A stretch of DNA of 64,000 nucleotides, from the NCBI GenBank assembly GCA_944388965.1, contig CALXKL010000005.1, forward strand, positions 1 through 64,000, read 5' to 3'. Shown here in pieces: positions 1 through 10,423 of the stretch (the stretch's first letter is position 1; every line of letters starts with the position of its first letter). The position numbers were made by a program, and so were the translations under genes. This DNA is from an uncultured Spirochaetales bacterium. Lineage in GTDB: Bacteria > Spirochaetota > Spirochaetia > Sphaerochaetales > Sphaerochaetaceae. A model generated the notes under the pieces. The model saw only the letters and a list, made by a program, of their open reading frames with translations, ran no database searches and had not been told where the DNA came from.

Positions 1-648
1 AGTTCTAAAGAACGCTCCTTCACCTCCTTCAAATGGCGACAAAAAAAGGGTTCCGTGAAGCAATCCCCTAATGCCTCTTTGTGCGTCCAACTGGCCTTTG
101 TACATTTCGGCCTTGTACTCGGTCAGAAGCTGTCTCACAGTACCGTCCGTATCAGTCCACTTGTTGACGTAGGACGCAGTGCCAGCACAACGCAGAAAAC
201 GTCCAGAAAGGTTGGGAAGGCGGAAGTAGAGAGGACTCTCTCCCTCCGGTACGGGCTTGGCATTGCCATCGATATCCAAGTCTTCATAGATGACGATACT
301 CTTCTCGCTGCCGTTATTGTCGGTGAACGTATATGTATAGGTCCCGTTCGGATTGGTGTTGCTCCAGCCGTATTTGAAACCTATGTCATTGAAGATCCGT
401 GGATAATCGGCCACCTTGACTAGGCTCCCATCGCCTCTTGTCCATACCTGGTTGTAGACGGCCATCTTCTCAATCCATGGATCCACCTGATCGGTCATCA
501 TGAACTTGACCTCACCAACGGGATGCAGGATGTCCATCATCTCTATGAGCTGGGCATCGAGTTTCATCCTCCCGTCACCACCCGCCTTGTTGGCATTTCT
601 AATGTTAACCGTCACTAGGGCTCCTGTAGTCTTCGGATACTGTGCCAT
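1..648 (-). CDS. phage tail-collar fibre protein, partial (C-terminus beyond window)
   Basis: The minus frame opens at ATG 648-646 and stays open to base 1, so 216 residues are visible and the end lies outside the window. It begins MAQYPKTTGALVTVNI. Residues about 142-153 read FRLPNLSGRFLR, which matches the core of phage tail-collar domains (usually LPDLRGRFLRG). Proteins of this type form part of the distal tail fibre. The start follows an AGGAGG run by 8 bases and lies 3 bases past the stop of the preceding tail gene, so it is the last gene seen in the late operon. The collar assignment is by motif and position; receptor specificity cannot be inferred. Confidence 0.65.
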   Translation of the reverse strand, partial: MAQYPKTTGALVTVNIRNANKAGGDGRMKLDAQLIEMMDILHPVGEVKFMMTDQVDPWIEKMAVYNQVWTRGDGSLVKVADYPRIFNDIGFKYGWSNTNPNGTYTYTFTDNNGSEKSIVIYEDLDIDGNAKPVPEGESPLYFRLPNLSGRFLRCAGTASYVNKWTDTDGTVRQLLTEYKAEMYKGQLDAQRGIRGLLHGTLFLSPFEGGEGAFFRT

Positions 649-651
649 CCC

Positions 652-1251
652 TTATGCCTCCTCCTGTCCAAGATATGCAGCCACCGCCGTCCTGATGTAG
701 GTCTTCCCTGCCACCTTCTGGGCCAGGGCCTTTGCCGCCTTCATCTCGTCATCTCCGACGTAGCGGAGCCATTCCTGGCTCGCCTCGTCCACCGTCATCG
801 CCTTGTCGTCGATGGAGCACAGAGGCTCTATGCCAGGCCCTTTCGAGATGTCGTCATCGACGAACATGTAGCGCTGGGTGCTGTACAGATGCGACCTAAG
901 CTCCTCCGCCGTCTTGTCCTTGATGGAGTCGAGCCACTTCTCAAGCTCTGTCGGTTCGGGCGGTGGTGTCGTTGAGGCTCCTTCCGGCAGAGGACCATAC
1001 CCCGCCATATGCTTCGGCTCATCACCGTACTTGGCCCCGGCCTCCCAATACTCTTCGCCGATGTGGTTCTCTTTCACCACCCACTGTCCGTCGTCAAGCA
1101 CGAGGGCCTGTCCCTCGGCGAGCGTCATCACCTCTGGAACGGCAGGGGAGACGAGTATCCCTGCCGGAATCATGGGCTCTCCGTTCGGCCCCATCTTGAT
1201 CTCGACGACCTCGGCAAGGCCGCCATACTGGTCCAGTCTGTATCCTGTCAT
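652..1251 (-). CDS. tail-fibre associated protein, function unknown
   Basis: This 199-residue protein has a strong ribosome site (AAGGAGG, 6 bases before ATG 1251). Residues near 55-70 include GQWVVKENHIGEEYW, which resembles the short adaptor motif often seen in tail-fibre chaperone or connector proteins (W-V-x-D/E-H-x-G-x-x-Y/W). A proline-rich linker near residues 90-100 separates this from a helical C-terminal half that ends QEEA. It sits between an alanine-rich fibre protein and the collar fibre protein in the same operon. I do not recognise a named family; a role in fibre assembly or attachment is inferred from position. Confidence 0.5.
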   Translation of the reverse strand: MTGYRLDQYGGLAEVVEIKMGPNGEPMIPAGILVSPAVPEVMTLAEGQALVLDDGQWVVKENHIGEEYWEAGAKYGDEPKHMAGYGPLPEGASTTPPPEPTELEKWLDSIKDKTAEELRSHLYSTQRYMFVDDDISKGPGIEPLCSIDDKAMTVDEASQEWLRYVGDDEMKAAKALAQKVAGKTYIRTAVAAYLGQEEA

Positions 1252-1262
1252 ATGTATCCTCC

Positions 1263-1766
1263 TTACATTGCCTCGTAGGACGAGTCAAAAATGGTGAAAG
1301 CATTCGCCAGTTCCTGGCAGTCATCTCTAGCTTGTTCTGCTGCCTCCTGTGCAGTGACAGCCGCGTCCTTCGCTGTGACAGCGTTCTCTTTGGCGTTATT
1401 GGCGTCGGATAAGCTTTGGGCGGCAGCAGTTGCACTGCCGGATGCTGCTGATGCGGAATCGGCTGCGGCCGTCGCACTCTTGCTGGCGTTCGATGCCGAT
1501 GTCGAGGCCGCGTCGGCAAGTCCCGTCATCTTGCTGATGTTCTCCTTTGCGATGGTGTTCTCCGCAAGGAGTTCAGCACCGAAGCCCTCGAGCAGTTCAC
1601 GGACGTTGATGTTTCCGGCAACCTCCCCGGAGGTTCCGAGATCCCTGATCAGCGGTATCGTGTAGCGCCGTTGCTCCTCTTCGGTGGCAGGTGTCTCGAA
1701 AAGCGTATCATCGTAATCTATCCAGTCTTCCATATCCATCTGGTCGGTAATGGTTTCCTGCGCCAT
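1263..1766 (-). CDS. alanine-rich coiled-coil tail protein
   Basis: A 167-residue protein whose N-terminal 80 residues look globular (DWIDYDDTLFETPATEEEQ) and whose remainder is a run of Ala/Ser-rich heptad-like repeats (SASNASKSATAAADSASAAS), typical of trimeric phage fibre shafts. An earlier ATG at 1790 lies inside the end of the preceding gene. I chose ATG 1766 because AGGAGG lies 7 bases before it. The gene follows the 1530-residue tail-tip protein with only an 11-base gap. It probably forms a thin stalk joining the tail tip to the fibre tip; this is inferred from composition and order, not from a named family. Confidence 0.6.
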   Translation of the reverse strand: MAQETITDQMDMEDWIDYDDTLFETPATEEEQRRYTIPLIRDLGTSGEVAGNINVRELLEGFGAELLAENTIAKENISKMTGLADAASTSASNASKSATAAADSASAASGSATAAAQSLSDANNAKENAVTAKDAAVTAQEAAEQARDDCQELANAFTIFDSSYEAM

Positions 1767-1777
1767 TGTCATTCCTC

Positions 1778-4700
1778 CTAGTTCTTGCATTTGACGGTTC
1801 CGTCGGCAGTCATGTACAGATCACCCTTGTCCAGCCCATCAGGGGATGAAGGCAGGTCGTTTGCAGTTATCCGGTTGACATCCAGCTTCTCGATGTATGC
1901 GTCATATCTTCCTGCGAGACTGCCGATGTCATACCCGCCATCGACTTCAGGCAGAAGATCCTTCGTTATGTTCGCCGGAGAGTTCGAGATTATGACAAGG
2001 TCATGGAACTGGAGCGGCAGCGGGAACCTGTCCCCTTTCCTGAACAGGAACTCGTCATTGGAAACGGTCTTGACCGATAACGCATTCCTGCTGCACAGCA
2101 TCTCCTTGAGAACATATGTCTCACCCATATACGACATCGTGCCGCTTACCTTGCTGCGGAACTGCAGCGGATTGCCTTCCAATCCATAGAGATCGTTGAT
2201 GATGTCGTCGATTGCAAATGCGATTTCATATAGCGCATCCGAAACGCTGAAAAGCATGAACGAAGGGAAGACGGCAAGACCGGAATTCATCTTCGGACTG
2301 CTGACGCTCTGGATCTCGACACCTGACATGTCAACGGAATATTCAGTCCACGAGGAGAGGTCCCTGGAGATTCTGAACACCAGCAGCTTGTCATAGAAGT
2401 TGTACATGCTCACGACAAAATAACCGTTGAGATAACAGAACGACACAGTTGTCCGATCTTCCCCGATCTTGCTGAAATGGTCCTCTTCTGACATTTCGAG
2501 CCGCTTTTCCAGAGCATCCTGGGAGAACGATGTCATGCTATGCAACATGAGTGTCCCCCCATAGAAATAGAGTATGACGATAAGGTCATCATTGATGCTG
2601 TATATCCGATAGTCGTCATTCAGTGCACTGGCAAATGTGTTCCCGTAATCCAGGGTTACGGCAGGGGCATCGTCTTCCGGATAGCCGATGAATCCTATAT
2701 TGTCCCTGTACTCGACAAGTGTGTTCCTGTCCTTGATCCAGATCACCCCCACGCCTTTCCATGAGGAGTCGTCATATCTGAATCCCCTGTATGCCCGTCC
2801 GCTGGGTTTGCCGCTTTCGGGTTCAGCGTCTGAAAGGACCACGAAATCATTGTTGTCATACTGTGACCATATCCCATCGGTGTTCGTATAGGTCAGTTCG
2901 ACAAACGAGCGTGGACTGAGTCGGCTGGAGATGAGGCAGAAGCCCGGCTGTCCAGGGAATGGAGCGGAGTTGCTGAACCCCTGCATGGAGTTCACCTTGG
3001 TCATGGATGAGAAGCTTCCACCACTGAACATGTCCCAGAAACCGGCATCGCCAAACAACGGTAATGAGAACTTGTATAGCACAACGGAATACATCCCGTT
3101 CGATACATCGAAGTAGATGCTGGTCTCTTCTGCATTCGATGGTGAGAATCCGTTCTGGAAGGACTCGGCCTTTCCCGTGGACAACGGTATTCTGCCGATC
3201 TGGATTCCGTTGGCATAATAGACATATGATCCATCGGAATCCGAGAAGTCGAAATTCCGGCCCCCTCCTGTCGAGAACGCCTCCTCGGCGGTTTGCTGTA
3301 CCGACACCATCGGATTGGAGTCCAGGAGTGTGGGGCATGTGACCGATATGTCGATCGGATCCCGCGTATACAGCGCCTGTGCCTGGAGGACCCCGCTGAT
3401 ATAGGAGTCGATGGCATACATCCTCTTGAATCTCGCCTCGACCGCCTGTAGCAGGCCGCTGGCAGAGAAGTGGAATCCCTGTCCCGTGGTTGGTGTGCCA
3501 TCCTTGTTGTAGCCACCCCCGAATATGGCTCCCATGACCCTGATGAACAGCGCGAAAATGCTGTCGGCGACGATCTGGATGGCACCCATGTTCTTGAAGA
3601 ACGACCACCCACTGGAATCGTTCGCCGGTTGAATGTCTTCGGAGGTGCTGTCTGCGATGTCATACATGGAATCCATGACGATCGCCCATATGTATTGGGA
3701 ATACTTCGGATTCGACATCACATCCGGATCCCTCGTATCAAGCCATTCCTTCAGATCCGAGTCGTAGATCATGATCGTGGAGGTCTGTGGATCGGTGTCG
3801 AGGATGAACGTGATGCTGTCACCGGTTCTCAGCGGCTTGTCGTTGCCAGCCTTTTCCGGATACTGCTTCTCGCCCTGTGGCCATCTACCCAGATATTCCC
3901 GTCTGAAGACCGCATTGGTCCCGGAGACCTTCCTTGTCCGCTCCAGCCCTCCAAGTGATGCGGTGAGCACGAAATAGAGCGGGCATTGTCCTTCGGGGAT
4001 GGAGACGGTTATCTCATCGCCGACGATGCCGTTGACTGCGGTGCCGACGAATCTGAATCCGAAGGCCCAGGCCGTCTCGTCGAGCATCCAGACGCAGTCT
4101 CCGGATATGCCGTTGATCCTGATGGCCGAGAAGTCGAGCGCCTGCGCCTCGACGACGGTCTGACGGTCCATGGCGAACGAATCCGGTCCGTTGATCGAGA
4201 AGTCGACAGGAGGCTCGGATGATATGCATTGGGGATCCGTCCAGCTGATTCCGTTGTCGAAGGACCATCTGATCCAGAGGAACCACGAGTCGTCAGGCCT
4301 GTCGCTTCTTGCCGTCGTCCATAGCTGGTGGGGGCTGCCGACCAGCTTCCCGCCAAATGCCATGTATTTTCCTCTCCATCTCCACACCTTGGCCTTTGGT
4401 GGAATCGTCGGGCTTGGACTCCATGCATACTGGATCATCGTGCCCAGCGAAGGCCTGACATCCATGTACTCCACGGTGCCGTCGCTATACGTGACCTTCT
4501 GCCGCGTCCATATGACCTGGCTCTGGCTTGACTTCACCGGGATGTCCTCCTGCCAGGAGTCATCCGATGGAGGAGTGGAGACGCCTTCCGTGATGGAATA
4601 CTGGGTGTCGATGTCGACGATGGTCTTGGCTTCGCCCTTGACGGCTACGATGACCGGCTTCGTATTGTCGATCTTCCCGTTCACATACTGCGTACGGGTA

Positions 4701-6370
4701 TATTTCCACAGAAAAGAGGAGCTGGAATCGGAGCCATATCCGGCATCGGTGGACCATCCGGGGGTATCTGTGGTCACGCCCTCGTATTCATCGCTTGCAA
4801 GGTACAGATCGGTCATGTTCCAGACTGCATCCTTGGCGCTTCCCGTACCGTTGTCGCTTCCCCAGGACCTGTATGGATATTCGTCGTATGGGCCGACCGA
4901 TATCGCGGTACAGGTGCTGATCAGCATGCTTCCGAGGTATGACATCTTCACCTGGACGATGTAGGCGGCCTGGCCTATGTCGGTCGTCTTATGGGCGATC
5001 TTCACGACGGTGCCGGGCACGACCGCGCCTTTTTCTGTCCATGTATGCGTGGTATGTGCATATCGCTTCACATTATGGTAGAAGGATGCGAATCTACGGG
5101 CCCTTTCGGCGTCGTAGATGTAGATGGACTCGTACTCTTCCGGTTTTGCTGACGAGTCCGGCATGAGCATCGTGTTCAGTCTGGAGCGGTAGACGACATC
5201 GCCCTGGATGGAGAAGGACGTGAGATCCACATTCTCCTGCGTCCTGTTACGGAGAAGCCACCACGCCTTTGTCGGATACCATGTCGGGTTCGTCTGCTCG
5301 GCATATCCTTCGGGGATTGGTCTGTCGAAGGCATCATCCGGGTCCATCTGCCTATGGAGGGAATCCCATACGTTGATGGATGCCGACGGATTGCGCACGA
5401 GTATTATACTCAGGTCCCTGTCCGGATCCTTCTTCTGTCTGGACTGGTATTCCCGATCGAGGAATTCCGCTTCATATTCAAGATATGTCGGCTCCTGGTC
5501 GCCTCCTTCCGGCCAGTAGTCGCCGGGTGCCAAGGACAGGCCGACGTAGTTGCCCTCGTCATCGATCTGCCTGTCTATGTCATCCACATATATCGTCTGT
5601 GGGTTATTCGGGTCCGTCTCAGACAGCGTCGACCACTGGAGACGGACTCCATCCGTGTCGAGCCGCGAGGTGGATGTCTGGATGCCGGATGAGACGAGAT
5701 AGTCGTCTACGAGTCTTCCGCCCTCGTACAGCCCCTCGCCGATGGGTATCCGCACGACGTTCATGACGCCTTCCGTATCGCAGTCAAGCACATAGCCGCC
5801 CATCTCGAACAGGAGCGTATCCAGGTAGTCCCTGTATGTATCATCCTCGTCGGGATCCAGTACGAACGCCCTGAGCGTGACATCGTCATCCTCGGCGATG
5901 TCCATCGTTCCGACGACATACCCCGCATCGGCGAGGATGGCCTCGACGATCTGCGAGACCTTCTTGTATTCCAGGACAAGGTAGTTCGTCGGCACATCGT
6001 CCAGTGACACCACGGAGATGTCACGGCATGACAGCTGTATCGGCTGTGGTATGCGCAGGGTGGTTATCGTAAGGCTGTCCAGATCCGCGACACCCAGGAA
6101 GCGTATGGCTCCCGCCTCGGTGATCTTGACGTAGACGTGGCTGTCCATGTCGTCTACGGCACCCATGAGCAGGTTTATCATCTCGGCTCTCAGGTCGAGG
6201 AAGCGTGTGGGGGCCTTCATCGTGAAGACAGCCGTATCGATCGATGACTTGAAACGTGTCGTGCAGATGTTCCGTTCTATCGACGTCTGTCTGGAGTCGA
6301 CAAGCGGCGAGACGTCGAGCCATTCCCCGTCGTCGAGCTTCATCTCATATGCATAGTCGAATCTCTTCAT
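1778..6370 (-). CDS. giant tail-tip / baseplate hub and fibre protein
   Basis: A 1530-residue protein directly after the tape measure gene, where siphoviruses encode their tail-tip and receptor-binding proteins. The start ATG 6370 (MKRFDYAYEMKLDDGEW) lies 4 bases after the tape-measure stop; longer starts would run into that gene. The first 500 residues (TSIERNICTTRFKSSIDTA onward) look like a tail hub that contacts the tail tube. The middle is rich in W, Y, G and D with repeats such as TPPSDDSWQEDIP. The C-terminus contains the fibre-end motif GYDIGSLAGRYDAYIEKL, common in phage fibres (D-I/L-G-S-x-x-x-R/W). One protein thus appears to replace several separate tail-tip genes of lambda. No lysozyme or peptidase motif was recognised. 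Confidence 0.7.
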   Translation of the reverse strand: MKRFDYAYEMKLDDGEWLDVSPLVDSRQTSIERNICTTRFKSSIDTAVFTMKAPTRFLDLRAEMINLLMGAVDDMDSHVYVKITEAGAIRFLGVADLDSLTITTLRIPQPIQLSCRDISVVSLDDVPTNYLVLEYKKVSQIVEAILADAGYVVGTMDIAEDDDVTLRAFVLDPDEDDTYRDYLDTLLFEMGGYVLDCDTEGVMNVVRIPIGEGLYEGGRLVDDYLVSSGIQTSTSRLDTDGVRLQWSTLSETDPNNPQTIYVDDIDRQIDDEGNYVGLSLAPGDYWPEGGDQEPTYLEYEAEFLDREYQSRQKKDPDRDLSIILVRNPSASINVWDSLHRQMDPDDAFDRPIPEGYAEQTNPTWYPTKAWWLLRNRTQENVDLTSFSIQGDVVYRSRLNTMLMPDSSAKPEEYESIYIYDAERARRFASFYHNVKRYAHTTHTWTEKGAVVPGTVVKIAHKTTDIGQAAYIVQVKMSYLGSMLISTCTAISVGPYDEYPYRSWGSDNGTGSAKDAVWNMTDLYLASDEYEGVTTDTPGWSTDAGYGSDSSSSFLWKYTRTQYVNGKIDNTKPVIVAVKGEAKTIVDIDTQYSITEGVSTPPSDDSWQEDIPVKSSQSQVIWTRQKVTYSDGTVEYMDVRPSLGTMIQYAWSPSPTIPPKAKVWRWRGKYMAFGGKLVGSPHQLWTTARSDRPDDSWFLWIRWSFDNGISWTDPQCISSEPPVDFSINGPDSFAMDRQTVVEAQALDFSAIRINGISGDCVWMLDETAWAFGFRFVGTAVNGIVGDEITVSIPEGQCPLYFVLTASLGGLERTRKVSGTNAVFRREYLGRWPQGEKQYPEKAGNDKPLRTGDSITFILDTDPQTSTIMIYDSDLKEWLDTRDPDVMSNPKYSQYIWAIVMDSMYDIADSTSEDIQPANDSSGWSFFKNMGAIQIVADSIFALFIRVMGAIFGGGYNKDGTPTTGQGFHFSASGLLQAVEARFKRMYAIDSYISGVLQAQALYTRDPIDISVTCPTLLDSNPMVSVQQTAEEAFSTGGGRNFDFSDSDGSYVYYANGIQIGRIPLSTGKAESFQNGFSPSNAEETSIYFDVSNGMYSVVLYKFSLPLFGDAGFWDMFSGGSFSSMTKVNSMQGFSNSAPFPGQPGFCLISSRLSPRSFVELTYTNTDGIWSQYDNNDFVVLSDAEPESGKPSGRAYRGFRYDDSSWKGVGVIWIKDRNTLVEYRDNIGFIGYPEDDAPAVTLDYGNTFASALNDDYRIYSINDDLIVILYFYGGTLMLHSMTSFSQDALEKRLEMSEEDHFSKIGEDRTTVSFCYLNGYFVVSMYNFYDKLLVFRISRDLSSWTEYSVDMSGVEIQSVSSPKMNSGLAVFPSFMLFSVSDALYEIAFAIDDIINDLYGLEGNPLQFRSKVSGTMSYMGETYVLKEMLCSRNALSVKTVSNDEFLFRKGDRFPLPLQFHDLVIISNSPANITKDLLPEVDGGYDIGSLAGRYDAYIEKLDVNRITANDLPSSPDGLDKGDLYMTADGTVKCKN

Positions 6371-6374
6371 ACCG

Positions 6375-9300
6375 TCAGACCACCATGTCGAATGTCGGAT
6401 TTGCATTGTCGCGATCAAGTATCCTCTTGATCTCCTTTGCCAGGGATCTGGCATCCCCGTTGAACCCGTTTATCTCTATCGTCACGTTGCCGTAGCTTAT
6501 GGACGTGTTCCGGTTCTGTCTTTCGACGTACTGTCCGGAATAGGCGAGGATGTCGTCCGAGCGTCTGTACTCCTTGCCCAGCTTCTCCGCGACCAGACCT
6601 TCGAACTCCCCAGCCGAGATCAGGCCCCGTTCATATACCTTCTCGAGGTCCCTCAGGTCGGGCTGCTGCGATGTGTTCTCGGCCGTCTCCATCGTGTTCC
6701 TGTTGATGTCGTCAAGCAGAGAGAATGCAGAATCCCAGTTTCTCTGGACATTTCCGAACACGTCCGTATCCGCCATGTCCTGGAATTTCGAGTCGTCTAT
6801 CTTCTTCATTCCTCCGAACGGCTTCCATCCGAAGATGTTGACCGACTGGAGTGCGCCTATGACGCCGTTGATGATGTTCGTGAAGAAGGTGACGATGTTG
6901 CCGAGCAGCCACTTGAACGAGTCTGATATGAAGCCGACGACGACCTTGACGACCGCATACACCGTCACGAAGGCCTTGGTGAGAAGCTCTATGACCGGAG
7001 TAAGCGCATTGAGAACCGGCACCAGCGCGGCGTTCAGCAGCTCGAAGATCGGCGTCAGTATGCTCATCAGGAGCGACAGCATGTCATGTATGGCCGCTAT
7101 GATCGGGTAGAGCGTGTTTCCAAGCAGCTCTGACAACGTGCTGATGACGTCGAAGACAGGCTGGACAACCTCCAGCGCCGTCGACAGCACGTCGCCGATG
7201 AGCAGCATGATCTCGTAGAACGGATTGAGTACGTCGAACACGAGCCCCTGCAGAAGCGACGTGAGCTGCTCGATGAAAGGCACGAGAGGGCGCAGGAACG
7301 AATCGAGCATGGGGGTCACGGAATCCGATATGAGCGAGACGACCTTCTGGACGGCCTCCGTCTGTGCCGTCAACCTTATGAGCATGTTCAGGAGTGCACC
7401 CCATGGACCGAGTGCGCTGGATGCCGAATCTCCGAATGCCGATACGATCGTGCCGACATCACCCAGCGCGGCGAGCGAGCTGTCGGCTATGGAACCCCAT
7501 GCCTCGTCCCGTGCCTCCTGTCCGGCCTGGGTCCCTGCCTGTACTGCGGCGTTCTCGATGAGAGGCCGTACCTCATCGTATGCGGCGGTGATGTCCTCGA
7601 CCGACGCACCATTCTCCTCCATGAGCTTCTTAAGGTCGGCCCATCCGGACATGCCTTCCTGCATGGCCTTGTTGTAGGCCTCCTGTGCTGCCGTATCACC
7701 TGCGAACCCAGCATATGCATAGCTGGTCTGCGGGGTGGGGGAGAGCGATGCCTTGAAATCCTCGACCAGCCCTTCGTTGAGCTTGTCGTAATACTTCTCG
7801 TTAGCCTCAAGCCAGAGAGTGAACTGGGAGTCCAGCTTCTCTCTTTCCTCCGGGGTATAATCTCCGCTTCCAAGTACGGATGCCCTCTGCCGCATGATTT
7901 CGGCATTGGCGGCATCCCGTGCGTTCAGGTCGATGTCTGCAATCGAATGATAGAGGGCTGTTATCTCATCCGCGATGTCGGAACGCTGTTCGTCATATCC
8001 CTCCTTCCGTTCCTGTTCTTCCTGCAGTTGCTGAAGGGCGATGGTTGAGGACCTGAGGTTGTCGAACGCCGCGTTGACCATCTCGATCTCCTCGGCCGTG
8101 CGGGCGTAGGTCAGTGCGAGATTGCGCTGCGCCTCGATGTCGTCCAGCTCCTTCTCCGCGTCGGTCATGCCGAACTGTCTGATGTCGGTCATGATGCCCG
8201 CATTCGTCTCTTCCGCATCTTCAGTCAGGTCGAACGCCTTCTTCACCCTTTCGGATTCGGCCTCGAGCGCCTTGACCTGTTCGATGACGTCCTTCCATTT
8301 CCCGACGATTGAATCAAGAACGGCTTCGCTGTCCTTGAGCTTGACATCTCCTGTTGCGATGGCGTTGTATACCGCCTCGTACAGTGCGACGAAGCTCTCC
8401 GCCTTGCTCTCGAGCCCGTCGAGTTCATCGACCTCGTCGAATGCCAGTTCTATCTGGCTGAAGAAGTCCTTCCAGCTTCCGTTCTCGATGTCGGATATGG
8501 CCTCCTGTATCGCCTGGGCGTTCGTCAGGTCGACGGCCTTCTGTGCATAGGGACCGGAGGAGGCGATCTGCGCTATGTTTGCACCATGGTCGACATCCAG
8601 CGAGACCCCGGCGATGGATGCGATCGAGTCGATGAATCCGATGGCGTTGGACTTCATGGACTCGAGCGCCTTGGCCGCCTCCTCGCTTGCACGCTCCTGT
8701 TCACGTGCCTTGTCCACGACCTCGAATACGGCCTTGACCATTGCCATGAGAGCCGGGTCGACATCTTCGCCGAGAACCCTGGTCACGTCGTCCAGCTCTG
8801 CGCCGAACTCGATGACCATCTTCTCGAGATCATCCTGCAGGGCCAGTCTGCCGGACTCGTCGGCAACGGTACGCACCCCGCCGTTGTATGGAGTGCCGAT
8901 CTGCCTGTAGCCCCGGGCCGAGAACTCGTCCTGGAACCTCTCCATGGCAAGCTGGAACATGGTGGCGTCCAGGCCCCCGCCGTCAAGGTCGTAGACGTTG
9001 ATGTTCTTCTGGCCCTCGGCGAACTGGTCCTGTGCGCTCTTCGCCTTGTTTATGGAATCCGCTATGTCGAGCCACAGCTTCCTGAGCGGGGTGAGTATCG
9101 TGTTCACGGAGCGGCCGAGATTCTCCATCAGGGCCTTGTTCGCCTCCGTGACCCGTCTGGCCACGTTCTCGGTCGAGTCGAGGGTCTTCACCATGTCGCC
9201 CTGGGCATTGACGGCCTTCTCCTGGACCATCTGGAGGGTCTCCTGCACCTTGGCGAACTGGAGTGCCGCACCGGAGAGCTTGTCCAGCCCCTTCTTCTGC

Positions 9301-10415
9301 AGTCTCGTCTGCACCTCGGCAGCCGTGATGATGTATCCATAGCGTCGCAGGTTCTCGTAGTTCCCGACGAGAGCGGAGGCGAATGCAGACATGACCTCGG
9401 TCGTATCACCGGTTATGTTCTTGAAGGAGATTATGTCGAGCGTGGTCTGTACGGCCGCCTGCGCGAATTCCAGGGCGGCGGCCTGGCTCTGACCGTACCC
9501 CATGGCAAGGTCTCCGAACATGCCCAGCGATTCCTGCATCGTGCTTCTGGCCATGCCCAGGGATGACGCCATGTCGTTTGCCACGTTGTTCGCCGCAGTG
9601 GAGACCGAAGAGAACGTGGTGTTGAACAGGTTCGCGGTCTCCTCTGCAGACGCGGCCGCTCTCGACCATTCCTCCGCCGATCTGACCAGCAGCCGGAATC
9701 CGGAGCGCACAGCACCGATTATCGCCTGGGCGGAGACGAATCCCTTGATCATGTCGGAGATGCTTGAGGATGCCTTCCTTGTGGATTTCTCCAGTGCATC
9801 CACCGCGGTCTTCTGCTTGCGGTACTTCTCCGCTAGCTTCTGCGCCTCGTCGCTGTCCTTGCCCTGTGTCGTTATGACGCTTCTCAGAGCCTTCTCGTAC
9901 TGCGAGAGCTGTTCCCGCGCCTTCCCCAGACTGTCTCCGACCATGTCGTAATAGGCAAGCGAGGCCTGGTCCGCCGACATGGCGTTCGGGGCAGGGGAGC
10001 GTGATTCGATGTCGGTCCTCGCAGCCTCCATCCGCTCGGATATCCCTGCGAGGGCGGGGATGTCCTGGTCCTCCGACAGCATCTGCAGGCGGTTGCGGGT
10101 CTTCTCGAGATTCCTGTACACCTTCTCGAGGTTCCTGACCGTCTCTCCGTTCTGTGTGAGGATGGCGCGTTCCTTGTCCAGCCTTTCCAGCAGGTCATCG
10201 GTCGCCTTTGCGGCAATGGACTGGGCCTCGGCGAACCGTTCGGCGGCATTCTCCGCATCGGGGTCCATGTTCATCGCATCCAGTGCCTGTCCGGCGCTGG
10301 AAGAGGCCGCGTTGACATCCTTGACCATCCTGTCGAGGGAGTCCGAGAAGCCCTGCATGCCTTTCATGGCTTTCGTGGAATCGGCAGAGATTATGACCTC
10401 AAGCTTCTTTGCCAT
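6375..10415 (-). CDS. tail tape measure protein
   Basis: This 1346-residue protein sets tail length and is ejected ahead of DNA. I chose ATG 10415 (MAKKLEVIISADSTKAMKG): the frame is open for 76 codons upstream but those residues are Arg/Gly-rich shadow sequence overlapping the chaperone gene. Residues 1-250 are coiled coil. The middle carries a helical segment with LGMARSTMQESLGMFGDLA, as in tape measures of the TP901/lambda sort. A hydrophobic stretch of about 200 residues near 1010-1210 (LLIGDVLSTALEVVQPVFDV and similar) would form membrane-interacting helices. By the usual rule of about 0.15 nm per residue the tail would be near 200 nm; that is an estimate. It follows the G/T chaperone genes, as in lambda. 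Confidence 0.9.
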   Translation of the reverse strand: MAKKLEVIISADSTKAMKGMQGFSDSLDRMVKDVNAASSSAGQALDAMNMDPDAENAAERFAEAQSIAAKATDDLLERLDKERAILTQNGETVRNLEKVYRNLEKTRNRLQMLSEDQDIPALAGISERMEAARTDIESRSPAPNAMSADQASLAYYDMVGDSLGKAREQLSQYEKALRSVITTQGKDSDEAQKLAEKYRKQKTAVDALEKSTRKASSSISDMIKGFVSAQAIIGAVRSGFRLLVRSAEEWSRAAASAEETANLFNTTFSSVSTAANNVANDMASSLGMARSTMQESLGMFGDLAMGYGQSQAAALEFAQAAVQTTLDIISFKNITGDTTEVMSAFASALVGNYENLRRYGYIITAAEVQTRLQKKGLDKLSGAALQFAKVQETLQMVQEKAVNAQGDMVKTLDSTENVARRVTEANKALMENLGRSVNTILTPLRKLWLDIADSINKAKSAQDQFAEGQKNINVYDLDGGGLDATMFQLAMERFQDEFSARGYRQIGTPYNGGVRTVADESGRLALQDDLEKMVIEFGAELDDVTRVLGEDVDPALMAMVKAVFEVVDKAREQERASEEAAKALESMKSNAIGFIDSIASIAGVSLDVDHGANIAQIASSGPYAQKAVDLTNAQAIQEAISDIENGSWKDFFSQIELAFDEVDELDGLESKAESFVALYEAVYNAIATGDVKLKDSEAVLDSIVGKWKDVIEQVKALEAESERVKKAFDLTEDAEETNAGIMTDIRQFGMTDAEKELDDIEAQRNLALTYARTAEEIEMVNAAFDNLRSSTIALQQLQEEQERKEGYDEQRSDIADEITALYHSIADIDLNARDAANAEIMRQRASVLGSGDYTPEEREKLDSQFTLWLEANEKYYDKLNEGLVEDFKASLSPTPQTSYAYAGFAGDTAAQEAYNKAMQEGMSGWADLKKLMEENGASVEDITAAYDEVRPLIENAAVQAGTQAGQEARDEAWGSIADSSLAALGDVGTIVSAFGDSASSALGPWGALLNMLIRLTAQTEAVQKVVSLISDSVTPMLDSFLRPLVPFIEQLTSLLQGLVFDVLNPFYEIMLLIGDVLSTALEVVQPVFDVISTLSELLGNTLYPIIAAIHDMLSLLMSILTPIFELLNAALVPVLNALTPVIELLTKAFVTVYAVVKVVVGFISDSFKWLLGNIVTFFTNIINGVIGALQSVNIFGWKPFGGMKKIDDSKFQDMADTDVFGNVQRNWDSAFSLLDDINRNTMETAENTSQQPDLRDLEKVYERGLISAGEFEGLVAEKLGKEYRRSDDILAYSGQYVERQNRNTSISYGNVTIEINGFNGDARSLAKEIKRILDRDNANPTFDMVV

Positions 10416-10423
10416 CTTCTCTT

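Noticed and set aside
55-423. 122-codon plus frame at the left edge
   Set aside because: Antisense to the collar fibre gene, which is open through the edge and has the collar motif.
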